A stretch of 64,000 bases of DNA from Litomosoides sigmodontis (lineage: Eukaryota; Nematoda; Chromadorea; Rhabditida; Onchocercidae): the NCBI GenBank assembly GCA_963070105.1, contig OY718806.1, forward strand, positions 5,415,865-5,479,864, written 5' to 3'. Under the pieces are notes generated by a model. The model saw nothing but the letters and a program-made list of their open reading frames with translations, was not told the origin of the DNA and made no database searches. This document shows positions 36,131 through 51,100 of this stretch, piece after piece (positions within the stretch are counted from its first letter, which is position 1; each line of letters opens with the position of its first letter). A program made the translations under genes and the position numbers.

Positions 36131-39100
36131 ACATATTTGCATGAGCAGTGAACAAGGTATAAACTTTAGGATGAACAAAAAGTCAAAACGAATGCTGAAA
36201 AAGGAACAAAAAAAAGAATGTAATAAAATAAAATACGATTAGGCTATAAAGAACGTTTTTTTTGGTATGACCTTCGAAATACTAACATTTTCCGCGGTGA
36301 ATTCTTCAGCGGTTTCTGTCACCAGTGGTTCGATATTGCTTGTTCCAGGTGCAGTGATATGCGCAGGTCCACTCGTTGATGCTTGTCCAATGTTGTGAAG
36401 CATATCTGTCGTTGAGATATCTTCCGGAAAAGAACAGCCTGTTAGACTCACTCCTTTGGTTGATGCCTGCAATAATATCGTTTTCAAAGAAAGTTGTATG
36501 AAGACATTACAGCATTACACAAAAAAGCAGCGTCCCTACTGGAAGATGGAATTGAGTGCGACGAGTTTTTTTCTTTCTGCTTGTAAAGTAATATTGTACT
36601 TCGTATTTCTAAAATTCTGACCTCAGCAAAGTCAAGCAGTTGACCATTATATGTTGCATCACCAATGCATCCTTCAAAATGTAGGTTGGAATCGAACGAT
36701 TTACCAAACTGCACAATGATCGGTTCACCGATTACCTGTTACAAGCAAAATAAATGAGTTAAATCATACCAGTATTTTAAAGATAATCAAGAACTAACAA
36801 TACAATCCGATATTTTAAAAATAAATTGAGTTTGGACAACCTCATTGTCAGTGACGATCCGACGGATTTCATTGGAATAAAGATCATCCACATCCAATCG
36901 TATAGTTTCCGGTTTCACTACGACTGCGAAATAATGCCACTGACCATCAGCAACTGATTTGAATTCAATTTCAGCAACATCCTTGTTATCGGACCCGTAC
37001 TCAGCCGAAATAAATCCACCTTGATAACGTAGTTGTAACAAGACTTCCTGAATATTATTTTTCTGGCTTCCATTTGGATAGTATGAACTGGTATGATTGT
37101 TCCTTATGATGTTCGTTCTTAGAATAAGAATTCCAATTTTTCAGTGTTTCATGGAGCTCATTCTTACCAATAATCATTTAAAAGCAGAATTTGTCTCAAA
37201 TGAAAAACCTTCTGCTAAAAGTGCACACTTTCATGTTCTCATTGATTTTGGAACATTTCGAAAGCCAACCTGTTCGTCAGAAATAACTGATGCGAGGATA
37301 CCGGACGGTCGATTTGTTTTAAATCGGAATGTCATTTCAATATATCCTTTTTTAGCATTAAAATTATTGAATGTAGCAGTGGAACGTTCCGACACCATTG
37401 ATATGACGCGTACGCGTCGAGCATCGCATCCAAGCTGTACACCCTTTGCAGTTCTTGATTTACTTAGATCCATTAAACGACTATCAAGTTTTACATGTTC
37501 TATACAACCATTCATTGACACTACCGTTGTACGTCTGGAAGAGGAAATTGTGAAGCCAATGCAAATTGCTTATCATGCATAAATCTACACCTCGTCCATT
37601 CTCAGCTAACTGTAAGAGTTATGCTTGATGAATGTCGTTCATTGCTACAGCTTCTCATTACAACGATACGTATGATATTAAGCGCATAAGGATTTCTCGA
37701 TACTGTAATCATGGTAACGAAAAAAGAAAAAAGACAAAAGCTGTTAATTGGGATCGTCGAGCTGATAAGTTGTCGTCAGATGATGTATATTACTGGGAGG
37801 AAGAAAGAGAATAATCGTTAAATTAATTAATAGGTTTCTGAACTGCAAGTAGTGGTTTCTGAACGAGGAGGGTTATTAGACGATTGAATCGGAATGTGCC
37901 AGGCCCTTCGATAGGATAGGAATTAATGAGGCAAATAAGGAAAAAGGGATCATCATGTCTGCTGCACTTTTCTTCTCAAAATAACTCAAAATTAGCTACA
38001 AAAGAAACAAAGTAAACTAACGTCGAAACATCAGCAGGTACACCACCCAAATAAAAAACGTCAGATAGGCTAAGTTCGAACATTGTACCAGGTGAATCAC
38101 CTTCCGAAACATCATTATCGTCAACCTGCATACGAGAATGGCGTTCTAATCGATGCACGTAAACAGAATGAGGCTTCCCATCGTTGTAATCACTGCCAGA
38201 ACTCGTCAGTCTTCCAACCCCCGAACCAAAATCAAATGATAGCTTTACTTTACCATCTTGTAGTTCGAGAGATAGAAAGTCACGCTAAAAAAGCAGCGAA
38301 ATGTAAGTATTTAAATTTTTAGTGGAAGAAATAAAACATTGATTTAAACGGTTTCTTGTATAACATGTACTTCTTTTCCAAGGTATAAGAGTAGTCCGTC
38401 AGGGGAATATGTTTGAAAGGTCAAAGAGAAAATTGTTTGCTTTCGTGGATTCCAAATACCCAGTTTGTGAACAGCGTATCCATCTCCATTAAAGCTCAGA
38501 GCTGCAAGACATGATATCCATAACTTACTTTCTTTTGAAATCAATAATACAGAGAAAAAGATAATTTGAATATTCTCAAGTTCTAAAAAGGTCATTCTTC
38601 CAAGAATTACCTAATTTGATTTCATATGTTTATTTTGCGATAACAGTAAAAGAGCAAATGATTACGAACCAATTTCATCGGTCGAGGATGAGGCAGTAAA
38701 AATTTTTTTCTTCGCGCCCTGCACATTGTAATTACCCCCTTTCTTGGAATTCCACAGACCGACTGTTTCGCCGTGAATACGTAAATCTTCGATATCACCA
38801 CTGAACTCACGATTGTGCACATCAGGTGAAATCTGCAAATTCTTTCTGATTAGTGGAGAGAGGAAACCTATCCTGCACAATAACAGCTCGACTCTTCAGT
38901 TACAGCATTAACAGATTTCTTACATTGATACCCGGAGCAATACCACCGACAAATAAGCGACTTTTCTTTTGATGGAGATTGAGAACCGATTTGAAGCCGT
39001 CTACGGTTCGTACTTTTTCCTCCTCATAATTTCCTGAATTTGGTGAAGATAACCGCAGCGTGACTGTTTTACCTATACGATCTACAGCAACCTTTCGCCA

Positions 39101-42100
39101 GTTGCCATCAGCAACAGAGCTAGAAAATTGAAAACAATTGGAAAAAAATTATATTATCGGAACTGTAGCTAGTTTGTACTTTATCGACTTCACCACCAGT
39201 ACCTTACATAAAACACTTATTTCTGAGAGTGACCAACGCACCGATTTCTTCCCAAATTTCTCTATATCTTCAGGAAATTGGAAATACTTACGCGTCCGAG
39301 ACTAGCTGCGTGGGTGTTTCACCAAGATTAACAACTACCCTCAGATGACTCCTTTCCACTTCAACAGCAATGTAGTCATCGGTTGGCACAGCACGAGTTC
39401 CAGCAACGCCGAATTCATTACCAAAGAATAATATTAAACCTAAAAGGAAATACCATATCATTTCATACTATTTCCAAAATCATTTGTTTGCAGCATATTG
39501 TTCAAGTGACTGCCAATGATACCAACCACTTGTGTTTGTTGTTCTGAAGAAAAATTCGATGTTAGTGTATGCTGCAGAACGTGTTACTCGTGAAGGTAAT
39601 GGCAACTCCAAAATGCTTCCTTTTTCGAAATGTGCGCCCAATTTGATCTGAAATTTAAATAATTTTAATTTAACTGTTGCTTTCGAAAAACACATCAAAG
39701 CATTTTTAGCATCAAATTCAGTAAAGACAAACAAACAAACCCTGTTGGCCAAATCTCGTGTAAGAGCAATCTTTTCTTTCAATAAATTTAATTTTTCACG
39801 ACAGTATTCTATTGTTGCTGAAGTGTTTGAAGCAGCTTTTTTTTGCATTTCAAGCTCTTCCATGATCGGTGAACTTTCGTTTATTAGCTTAAACGAAACT
39901 TTTGAAAGAGCTAATTTACATATTACGTTTAATCATAACCATCATACAAATAAAAAGCAATTAAATGTGATAATGGTGCTCTTGATTCACCTTTGAAATT
40001 TGCTCTCTAGCAGTGTGCACATCGTTAGCGGAGATTAAAACTGATCCAACTAACTTCTTGCTACGACCAATCATTTCTTCCAAATCAGGTCTGAACCGAT
40101 GAAATAAAAAAATGGTACTATCAGTCCTCATTCTTGCTTCTTCCGAAACAGTCAACGAATGTCCTAGTTTCGCATTCTGGAAACTATTTGTTGGTTCATA
40201 TATTTCAGATTCACATACATCTATAATTCAAAATGAACGGGCAGGGTATAAATTTTAATCAATATTCCTTGTTACATCCTTTCAATTACTCTACGTAAAA
40301 CGTACTGTTTCTCCATCATCGAATTCAGGGTGAAGGCTTTCAAGGATTCTCTTTTGCTTCTCAACGAGGAATTGCAATTCTGACGCTTTTTTCATAAAAA
40401 TAGATTTTAGGTTGTCTATACTGTTTATACTTGACTGCTTTAAGTCAACAGCAGAGCGTAACAAATCAGCTGATTTTTCACGAAGTATTTTCGCCGTTAT
40501 TACCTGCAAATCAAATTTTGAAAATTTGTCGTAATTTAAAAACGACGATAAGTATAACTGAAAAAAACTTTGATTCCTAGCAGAACACAAACGTAAGACG
40601 TGCAAAATCACTCCTTTTAAATACGTCATCATTACCGGTCCTGCTTCATGGAATTTTCTTGCTTGTTCTGCATTTAGCGATGCCTGATTTGCCATATTTC
40701 GTGCTTTTTTCAGATGTTCAATCAGCTCCTTATATCCGTTAGCGGCTGCTACCGCATTCTTTGCTTCAGTTCGTGTTTTACCGAACAAGAAAGATAAAAG
40801 CAATGCTTCATTTTCCAGTTCTTGGGATTTATTTCTGTATTCGTTCTGTAATAGCGAGCTGAGTTACGCTAACAACACATTAAATTTTATTGCTCCAAAA
40901 TAACTTCTAGCGAATTAAATTATTTTAAAAATCATTGCCAATCATGAATATTTAGCTGTTAGAAAACTGAGCTAAAATAAATCTGCAAAGCGTAGACAGA
41001 TGACGCATTAACCTTATTAATGTTTCGCATCCGCCTATGACGATGCCGGCCATTGATGGCATTCAGTTGGCCAAACATATCTTGAACATTGCTTATTACT
41101 TCACGGAGCGTTTTGTTCAGATTACTTAGTGACTCAACGAAGGTATTGCATGTTGCGGTGAGATTACTGATAACTGCATGAGTTTCTTTAATTTTTGCTT
41201 CACCTGCTTTTACGCCAGCGTGCACCGAATTTATATGTCGTATATTGGAGTTATTCACTCGCTAGAATAGAACAATATGAGAAGACGACGAAAGATGAGA
41301 AGGCTTTTCAGAAGCAAAGATTTGCGGAAGAAACAAAGTGCAACTGACCTGAAAAGTATTTTCAACGGAACTATCCACTCGATAAAGAAAAGAACGGTAT
41401 TCCGTAATGTTATTTATTAGCCCGTTCACTTGATCCCTTACATTAAAATACCTTGCATGCATTACATTTTCTCCATCCTTTAGTTCTCTCAAACGTTCCA
41501 ACAATTTTTGCGTTTCATCATTCGCACCTTCCACTCGCATTCTCGTCTCTTTGCTAAATTTTTTTGGGAAATAAAAAAAAAATAATAATGAGAACACAGA
41601 GTAAAGAGAAATCAAAGGAAACGATGAGGTACAAGGTATGCTATGATCAAATTCTAAGTATAAAGTAAATTCAACCGTGTTGAGAAATAAATACATTAGA
41701 TGTAATTTTGTAAACAAAACAAAAAATATTTCCGAGAAACCAACTCGTCCGCAGCATTGCGAATTTTTTGCAAAAGTGAAGTTGAATCCAACAACCATGT
41801 TTGTCGATCTACAGCACTAGAATCTTTGCCAAGTGAGAAGACCAGATTCTTTAGGGAATCAACAGTCGATGCAGCTACTTCAACGCGATTCAGTACATCC
41901 ATAGGCAACTGCAATGTAATTATAGCACACTGAACCTTATGTATCCGCAAAAAAAGATAAAGTCAAAGAAGATGTGCAATGATTTTTGAAAATAAAGTGA
42001 CGATCTGACAATCACGGGATGTACCTTTGCAAAGCAAGAAAAAAATTTGGATCAGTTCCGCTAATGACAGTTAAGCGTCCCATAGCCCTTATATCTTCAA

Positions 42101-45100
42101 AAGCTTTTGCCAAATTAAACTTCGTCTAACCAGTATAATCTATCTTATTAGGGTTGCTACAATTCAGTAGTGTGCTTCTTCTGGCGTCAACATTATATCT
42201 GTCTCTCTAGAATAACTTTTGCAACAAATCCACAGTCGATAAAATATCTTCCCAACCAATAATTACCAGGCTTAGAGCTTCAAACTACAAATTCATTGCT
42301 CTATCTCAATTTACAACTCCCATTGATCTTCAATCTAGTAGTCGTATTATCACTGTAAGTAGGAAGAAAGTTCCTAGGTAATCCTTCTAACGCTTCATAA
42401 AATGTTGTTAGAATAACTTACGATATTTGTCCTACTGATGAGATCGTTGATAGCGTCGTCAACAGCACTAAGTGTGTGCAAGGATCGATTTGCACGGACG
42501 ACTATAGCGACAACATCAGAAGTTGCGCCAAATACATCTCTACTTAGACTTTCTACACCCATATCAGATGCTGAGTTTGTATGGTTTACAGCTATCGGCT
42601 ATAAAACGATTTATGTGTTAAAGCTACTTATGCGAAATTCCCAGAAAGAAATGTGTGAAGTCATGATGTGTTGAAAGAATAGTGGAATTTATATACCTTT
42701 GCATCATCAATTTTCTTACGAATACGCTTAAGACGCGCGCCGGTAAGAGCAGTCGTTGAAATATTGTTAATTGTTTTATTAACAAAATCAACAGCATCGG
42801 CTACCCTATCCAGATCATGCATCACTGAATGGACACATTCATCGCATACTAAAATAATAATTCTACTCACGAACTTGTATGATTTAAGGAAAGAGGCTAT
42901 AAAAACTTTAATAACTATTTTTAGCTTTTCCGACAAGAGTGAGAGAAAGTTCGAAGTTCATTTCAGACACAATATTTATTATAAGGAAATATATGTTTGA
43001 AACTATTCAATCATTCTCGCACTCCTTTTGTTTGAAGATAATGATGACTAAAGCGTACGTCGGCATCCGAAATTTGGTAGTCGCAGGTACTGCGGAGCGC
43101 ACTGATCGCATCGAGGTCCGGTAGCACCTTCTTGGCAGTGACAATGCCCTGTGTTAACATCACACACAGTTCCCATCGATAAGTCTGCTTCACAGTCACA
43201 TTCTGAAGTTTTTATCATTAGAAGATAACCAGCACAATTTCCAAGCTTTCTCTAACTCACAACCATCGGTTATTACTTAACCGATAGAGAAGAGTTGCAA
43301 GTTTCTTTTTTTGAAGAAAATTAGCAACGGTTCAGAAAGTAACATAAATATGATAATCCTACATCGGCACCACCCTTAAGCAAGGAATTCACAATCTTTT
43401 AGATCCATTCGTTGAGAAAAACGAATTTCCTTGCAGATAATGTAGAAATTAGAAATAAAACAGTATTGCAACAAACTGGAGCATCCGGTGGGTCCATAGT
43501 TCCAGTAACCATACTCGCACATTTCGCACATTTGTCCAGCAGCTCCAGGCATACAGGAGCACTGTCCGGTTTCCGAATCACATTGCGGACTTGATGATGC
43601 TAACGCACAATTACACATTTCGCAACCGTGACAACGCATGAAACCCCAAGCATTCACCTAATAAAGTCAATGTTTTAATGCAAATACTTTCAAATAGTTA
43701 AAGGTTCTTCTGAAAATTTGTCCACGTTTTAAATTTAAATTAGTGTGCTCCAAATTAGTAGCGGTTAAATGAAAGAGGTGAAATTTACCACACAACGATC
43801 ACACTTCTCTCCCTCTACATTCGCTAAGCATTCACATCTTCCAGATTTGTTATCACATAATGAACTACCGCACTGATTGCATGCACAATCTGTAAAATTT
43901 TGTAGGAGAAAATTTTAAGAGGGGGACTCGACTTTTTTGTTTCACCATTTTCAACAGAGAAATAGAGCGGAAGTGAGCAAGTACTGATAGCCGTATTCGA
44001 TGTTTTTTTTAAAAAAAAAAAAAAAAAAAAGGAAAAATAAAATGAACAAGCAGCACAAAAATAGTCGAAAGAATTACTATCTCATATTAAATTTTTATGC
44101 AAAGAGAATACTACTTCTCACCTGTACAATTTTTACCTTCCACAGCGTCACCATAGAACCACGATTTACACCGCTCGCAATGTGCGCCATCGGTATTATT
44201 TAAACAAAGATAGCAATCACCCGTTATAGGATGACATGACCCATCCACGCTAAGGTCATTATTATTATTGCAGTCGCATCTGTGACAGGATCCGCCGACT
44301 GTAGTAGGCTGACCGTAATACCCAATATCACATCGTTCGCAGCGATCAGAGGTATATCCTTCCTTACAGAAGCAGGATTTTAACAGTCCTTTTTCGCTGA
44401 CCTTTAAAAAGTAAAATTTCATCAGTTTTGCGAGGTTTCAATGAAAAAGATGGAATCATGTGACTATTTCTCTTGGCAATAAAAAACTACGTATTGCAAA
44501 GTTTGAAGAAATAAAGTTAGTCCCTTGATGTCCATTGAGATATCTTAAATAAAATAATAGTTAAGCTAGCAGTGAGCATTAACCTGACAACTCGTTGCAA
44601 AATTGTTCCTATCAGTAGCATATGGGCAAGCACATGGGAGGCACGAATAAGGCCCTCCTTTGGTAGCATCGCCATAAAATCCCACTCGACAAAATTCGCA
44701 GTGATCTCCAAAAGTGTCGTGCTCACAATCGAAACAAATTCCAGTTGTCGAATTGCAGCTTCCAGAGTGACCATTGCAATTGCACGGGACGCAGGAACCA
44801 AGATATCGACCGTTATTCACTCGGTAGTAACCAGGAGAACATTGCTAATATTAGTAACTTGACGAATATTACATAAATTTAAGTCTCTTCTAGATCAATG
44901 CAAAATACACTATTGGAAAGAATCAACTTTTGGAACCTGGCAGGAAAGTCCACTATAAGGTGGTGGACATTGACACATTTCGACAGAAGAAGCTGTGTAG
45001 CTACCGCCAATGGTTTGATCATCTTTAGCCGTTTCAAGCTGTAACTCACTAACTGCAGCCAATTCGCAATTTGTATAGTAACAAGCCTTAATTCGAAGCT

Positions 45101-48100
45101 CATCTAAATCATGTAACACCATCATCAGAGTATCACGAGTCGTTGGCTCCCCTGTTGCTTCCATAAAGTTTTCCTAAATAAATATTAGTCTGACCATTAT
45201 GATCAAATCGTATTCGATGCACTCATGATTGTACATAGACAAGGAAGCAAAATAAAAGCGCATTTTGCAACTTCGCAGCTAAATTTACAGGTAAAAGTTT
45301 GATTTCAACGCTGAATGGTATTCGTGGATTAGCTGGTTGTTCTCGTGCCCAAAAATCCAGAATTGTGTTATTCCCAACCAATTGAACATCAGGCGCGGAA
45401 CTCATTTTGGTTTCGCCATCACGCGGATTCGACGTTATCACAAAAGATAACTGAAAGAACAAACGAAATGCTTCTCAAGATGTCAGTTTTACAAAAGTTT
45501 TAATTGCTATTGAAAATTTCAAGTAAATATTACTTGCAAACCGTAAGAGATTGTGAAGTCGTGATCTGCTCCTATTGGAGCCAGGAAATAAACATCCTTT
45601 TCATCATCATTTTTCGCTTCGTATATAACCTTACCGTGTGAATGCCGCACGGAATCATTTGGATACACTTTCCATGCTTCCTCATCGAAATTAACCTTTG
45701 AGAAACCAAGAATTATTGAAGCAAAAGCAAATTTTTTCAACCAACAAATTATTTCATTGCTGTACCATACACAATGCGATCAATTATTACAAAAGTGACG
45801 GGGAGAAATGAAGATCGGCAGCGATCAGTTGCGCTAAAGCAGAAACACTCAGTGCATCCATCAGAGTTTGATGCGCGTAGGTCAAAAGTACCAGGTCGAC
45901 AAATATCACAATTTTCACCAATTACATTTTTCTGAAACACGTAGTCTGTTAAACATTCCATTTGCATAACGAGAATAAATGTTTTTAGAACGGAAAAACC
46001 TACTTTGCACTTACAAGCGGCACTAGTTGGTTCGCAAATTTCTTCCGTAGTACCCTTTATTTCGCATGCGCATTCGTAACAGTGTGGGAAACCGTAGAAG
46101 CCTGGCAAGCATTTGTCACACTTCCTGCCACCAACATTGGCTTTGCACCTGTGATGAGTTTTTCCATTACCATGACACAGGCAATTCTCATTGACGGCAT
46201 GCATTTTGGAACTTTATCTAAAAAGTGATAACAGCAGGATGGTAACATACAGACACTGTCCGTTATCTGGATCACATTGAAGCTGCCTGGATTCTGAGCC
46301 ATTCTGTTGACAGCCACACAACTGACAACCTATTAGAGGATCATAACCGAAAGCATACGGTACGCAGCTATCACAATGTTTCCCTTGTACATGTGGTGGA
46401 CAGAAACATTGGCCAGTGCTTTCATTGCATAAATGATTATCTGGACATCTACATTCTGAAATTAATACTGTCTGCCAAGAATTTAAATGCAATCAAAGAA
46501 TAAGAGAAAATTAGAAAATAATGAACTGATGCAATCCGGGAAACTGTAATATCCAGGCGCGCAACGATCACATCGACGTCCTATTATGTTTGGTCGACAG
46601 GAACACTTGCCACCATATTCTTCGCACGTGAAACTTATGCTGCCTTGGGAACTACACTCACACGGAAATGCTGCCATGTTGTACTCGGACGTTAAAGAGA
46701 ATACCTTCTGCCGACAGTATTCACTTACGTTTGACGGGCTGTAAAGGTTAAATTATTATGCAGCATTGAATGTCACTGATTTTATTCTTGGAAATTGTCA
46801 TCATAAATTCTGAATCAGTAGCAAAACTGAGTTAGATCCACAATCACCAACGAAAAGAAAGTTTTTTGGAGACATATTATTTCCATGAAATATTTTCAAC
46901 TTTAAATTTTGGTAAATGTGTTTTTCGTGATTCACCCGAGCAGCACTTACTCATTTTTGAAATTATTCGAACTGCATTCTTGTATATACTGCATTGAGAT
47001 ATCAACAGGTAGTGGGGTCAGTAATGCATCACTATATGAATGAAATGGTAAAGATGTTATCGAGTCCTGCATAAGTTAATTGCATTAATAGGGAAATATG
47101 AGAAAAGGCAATGTTATAATTTCAGTTGCTCGGCAATCTCAAACAGGAATTTCAGTAATCTTTAGATTATCCGGATCCGAACAATGCGTCCATTTAAAAA
47201 TGTCGAGCAAGAAGTCTTGGAAGAGGAAATGAAGCGTAAAAAAAACTTGCAATGTATAGTGGTCCCTTCTGGCTTTCGTTAAAATAAAATGATGCAGTAT
47301 ATTTATCATCAATGGGAAATTGTATCACATCTCGATGTTCCTTGTCTCGAATTACTGCTCGGCAACCAATAACACTTGGACAGTAAGAAAATGGCACTTC
47401 CGCTGGAAGTGAAAAATTTATTGTGACATACTGAAAAATTATATTTTCTTCATGCAAACGTTATACCTTTACGTAAATTCAAAAAAAAAAATAGATCCTC
47501 TTGTTAAACATTGTTAACAACGAACAAAACAGCTGAAGAAATCAGAAGCCTCCAAAAAGTGAAGTATACCATGATGAAGATGTCCATTATGGAGAGTAAC
47601 GTCCACTGTTAGCAATGTGTTGTCCGGATTAAAGTATTGTACAATGAATACATAATGACCTTGAGATGGTACTACTCCAGATACTTCTACTGTGCCCTAG
47701 AAAAAGAGTGTAAGAACTACTTCAAAGCTAAAAGTAATCATTCTCGATACCCTACGTTAGACATGTCATGATTAATTCACTTCCAAAGGTCATACCAGGT
47801 TCTCATCGAGTGCCATAACTTGAACTTCTTTCGGATTGGCAATGATGAATGGCAACTTTTCACCACTGATTGAATTATTCACATTCATTTGTGATTCAGC
47901 TTCGTTCAGAATGCCGTTTGCTACAGGCGGGAACCACTGATTTACACAATGTCCATTTTTACGGACACATACAGGAACCTACAATACATCAGGTGGAAAA
48001 CAGTGAATTGCAGTTCAAAAAAGGAAGAAATAAGACAGTGTTGGAGAGTCATACAACTAACGTATTGAAGATAGCCGATATCCCAATCTCCCGATCTAAT

Positions 48101-51100
48101 AAAGTTAGCTGCAGCTAAACCAAATTCACGCTTTGGTCCAACAGTTAATGTCACTTTCACATCGTCTGCACTTTTCAAATTTATCAGTGCAATGCTTGCA
48201 TTAGATAATGCAATATCGCGACAAAATGTTCTGAAATATTTATTCCTGAAATCGCCGTCATCTACGGTTTACATCAATATGACCATTATTTGCAGTATTA
48301 TTGAAAATCTTCGCTGAGAGCGGAAAGTGGACTATAAGCATTAGGCACAAATGATACTTCAAGCCACTGTGGTGCTCTTAATCATTACTCTAATATTAGT
48401 CCATGAAATAAAAAAAACTGACGAGTATGGGCAGTGTTTCAGGGTAATGTTTTCTCTCAGAAGAAGCTGATCATTCTGTCTTACTTCCAAAGATAGTGGA
48501 ATTGTTTCGGGCTCCAGGTTGTAGTACTCCAGTAGGAAAATATAATGACCATCCTCTGGTACCTGAAAAATTCATAAAATAAAAAGAAAACTGAGTAAAA
48601 TAATTATTTGTTCTAAAAAAATATGAATCTTATCGGAACGGAACCTTTAAAGACATGCGAGTTCTACGACTTTCGTTGTCAGCTCGCACAAATACTGCTT
48701 CACCAACGATTGCACCTAAGTTCTCTATCGGAATCTGGAAATTATATTGGACATAGAGAATTCAATGTCAATGTATTTCAAATTTAAGAGAAAACGGAGA
48801 AAATAGTGTTTTTATCCGCGCTTGACTGCATACAAAGAGAGTTACGAGTGTGTCATTGCGTGTTTTGCATGTGTCATTAGATAGATAGATAGATGTCACT
48901 TATGGTTTTACTCGACCTTTTCAACTTGTATTGTTGTGCTGCCGTTATTTTGCTGTTTCATTATAGGTCCATGTTCAATGACTTCTGTCCGTGATGCAGT
49001 TGGAAGTGGTGGATACAGCGAGTGCAAACATGTCGTATTATGCGAATCAAGTGCTTTACAAGGTTCAAAAATACGCTCCTTCAACGCTGTCCCTTCGTAA
49101 TACTCTGATGGCAGCAGTACAATGTAATCCTAAAATGTTGATATTCATTGAGGAGAGAAAAGTAAATTCGTAACATTTATTACCACGCTCTATCATGCAA
49201 TATATTCTGTTACCAAAAAAAGTCTTTGTTTGGTTGAAATCTTAATGCGCCATTTTCCAGGGCTTAAGATGAATGGTTGTTTGGGATTTATGGCTACAGT
49301 TGTTGGTTCAGATGTCGCTGGGAGACTTGACCGGGCTGTTTGCTCGACATCTACAAAAAAGATGATGCAACTAGAAGTGATAATTCACCAGATAAATAAA
49401 TATGATGTTGTAATCGAAGCTAACCTTGAGTATGAGTGAAGAGAGACATTACCGCAACTCTGATATCAATGTGAACATCGGTTGGGTTAACGTAGTGGAA
49501 AAGAAGACGATAAAGACTGGCTTTGTTTATTGATAAATCCAGAAAAATGTCTTCTTGGATCGGTGAGAATACTGCATATCCTCTCCACGAATAATTTGGA
49601 AATTTGCTTTTATCAGTAGCAAAACGAACGAGATTCCGTTCCATTGACATGCCATCTTCTGCTTCATACTAAGAATGAACAAAATTACATGTATTCTGTA
49701 GGAGCGATTTTTTCCATTCTTAAGGTGTGAGGGAACAAGACTGCTGAAAGGCTGGAGTAATGGCATAAGCCCCTTTGAAGAACTCTCTCCGAAAAATCGG
49801 GTACATGATTAAGAAGAAAATGTAGAAATGCCTACCTTATTGTGCCACAGTGTTGGGAAGTAATGATTTTCGATCGGTTTATTACACTTTTGACCTGTAA
49901 TTCGAGGTCTGCAACGACACTCGCCCGTTTGCATATCGCAGCCAATTCCCAGCGCACCACCGATGTCACAGTTGCAAGCTGAAAATTATGAGGATTTTCA
50001 AAACGACACAAAGAAGCTGGTAACACTTTCGTTCCAGCAGTTTTTGCAAACTGCTGCGTATTCAAATGAGTAAAGAACATCATAATCAACAAGCATCAAG
50101 CCAACACACTAGGCCAAATACTTGCCTTGACATTCGAACTGATTGTGCACTTCGAGCTGAAAAAATCCTTCAGCACATTTATCACATCGACGACCAACAA
50201 CATGCCTTTTGCAGTTGCACTGTCCTCTCTCAGTGGTGCATTCATTCAATCCCAAAAGTGTACCGTTCAAATTACAATTGCATTGTACACAACCATCTTC
50301 ATGCTGATACTGCAAATTCCAGAAAGTCGGTTTACACTGATCACATATACGACCCGTAACATGTATTTTGCAAGTACATAATTCACCCGGTTCAACCTTA
50401 TCGCAACCAGCAAAGCCAGCCACTACGCCCTTTGGATTACAATTACACTCTGAAAACACATGACATCAATAAAATAATATGCTATCTTTCTCTTTTTCTT
50501 GACATCAAGAAAGTAAGCCGTTGTATGAAATGCATACCTTCACAGATTGGAAAATTGTAGAAATTCGTTTTGCATTGATCACATTTTTCACCTTGAAAAT
50601 TTGGCTTACAGTAACACTGAAAAGGAAAGATATTCCTAAAATTTAATGATATGGTAAAGAAGTATGCATAATTGGAGGTGCAACTGTTTGGTAATTAATA
50701 AAAACAGTTTGCGTGGCAATCAAAACGCTCAAAATTAATAAAAAGTGTCGTGTAGAAGTCGACGAAACCTGTCCATTATTATCGCAAGTCATCCCTTTCG
50801 AGCCAATAGCCAAACAAGAACATGGTTTGCAGTTCGGGAAGTCATAAAATCCAGCAGCACAACGATCGCATTTTTTACTGGTAAAATTTGAATAACACGG
50901 GCAATCACCGTTTTTTCGGTCACATTCTGCCGACTTTGAGCCATGTTCGTTGCAGCCGCATTCTAAATTACCAAAACCTCATTGCGTGAATCGAAGCTCG
51001 CCACAATAACAAACAATTTAACAATGTAGCATGAAATTCCAAAAAAAATTAGCTACGTACCTTTGCAGTACGGATAGCCATAGAAGCTCAGCTTGCACTC

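Noticed and set aside
35912..36242. Plus-strand frames over the laminin LG4 start
   Set aside because: The minus-strand reading ([20 protein letters not shown]) matches LG4, so the plus frames are shadows.
37097..37582. Plus-strand 161-codon ORF
   Set aside because: Antisense of the laminin LG3 exon ([18 protein letters not shown] on the minus strand).
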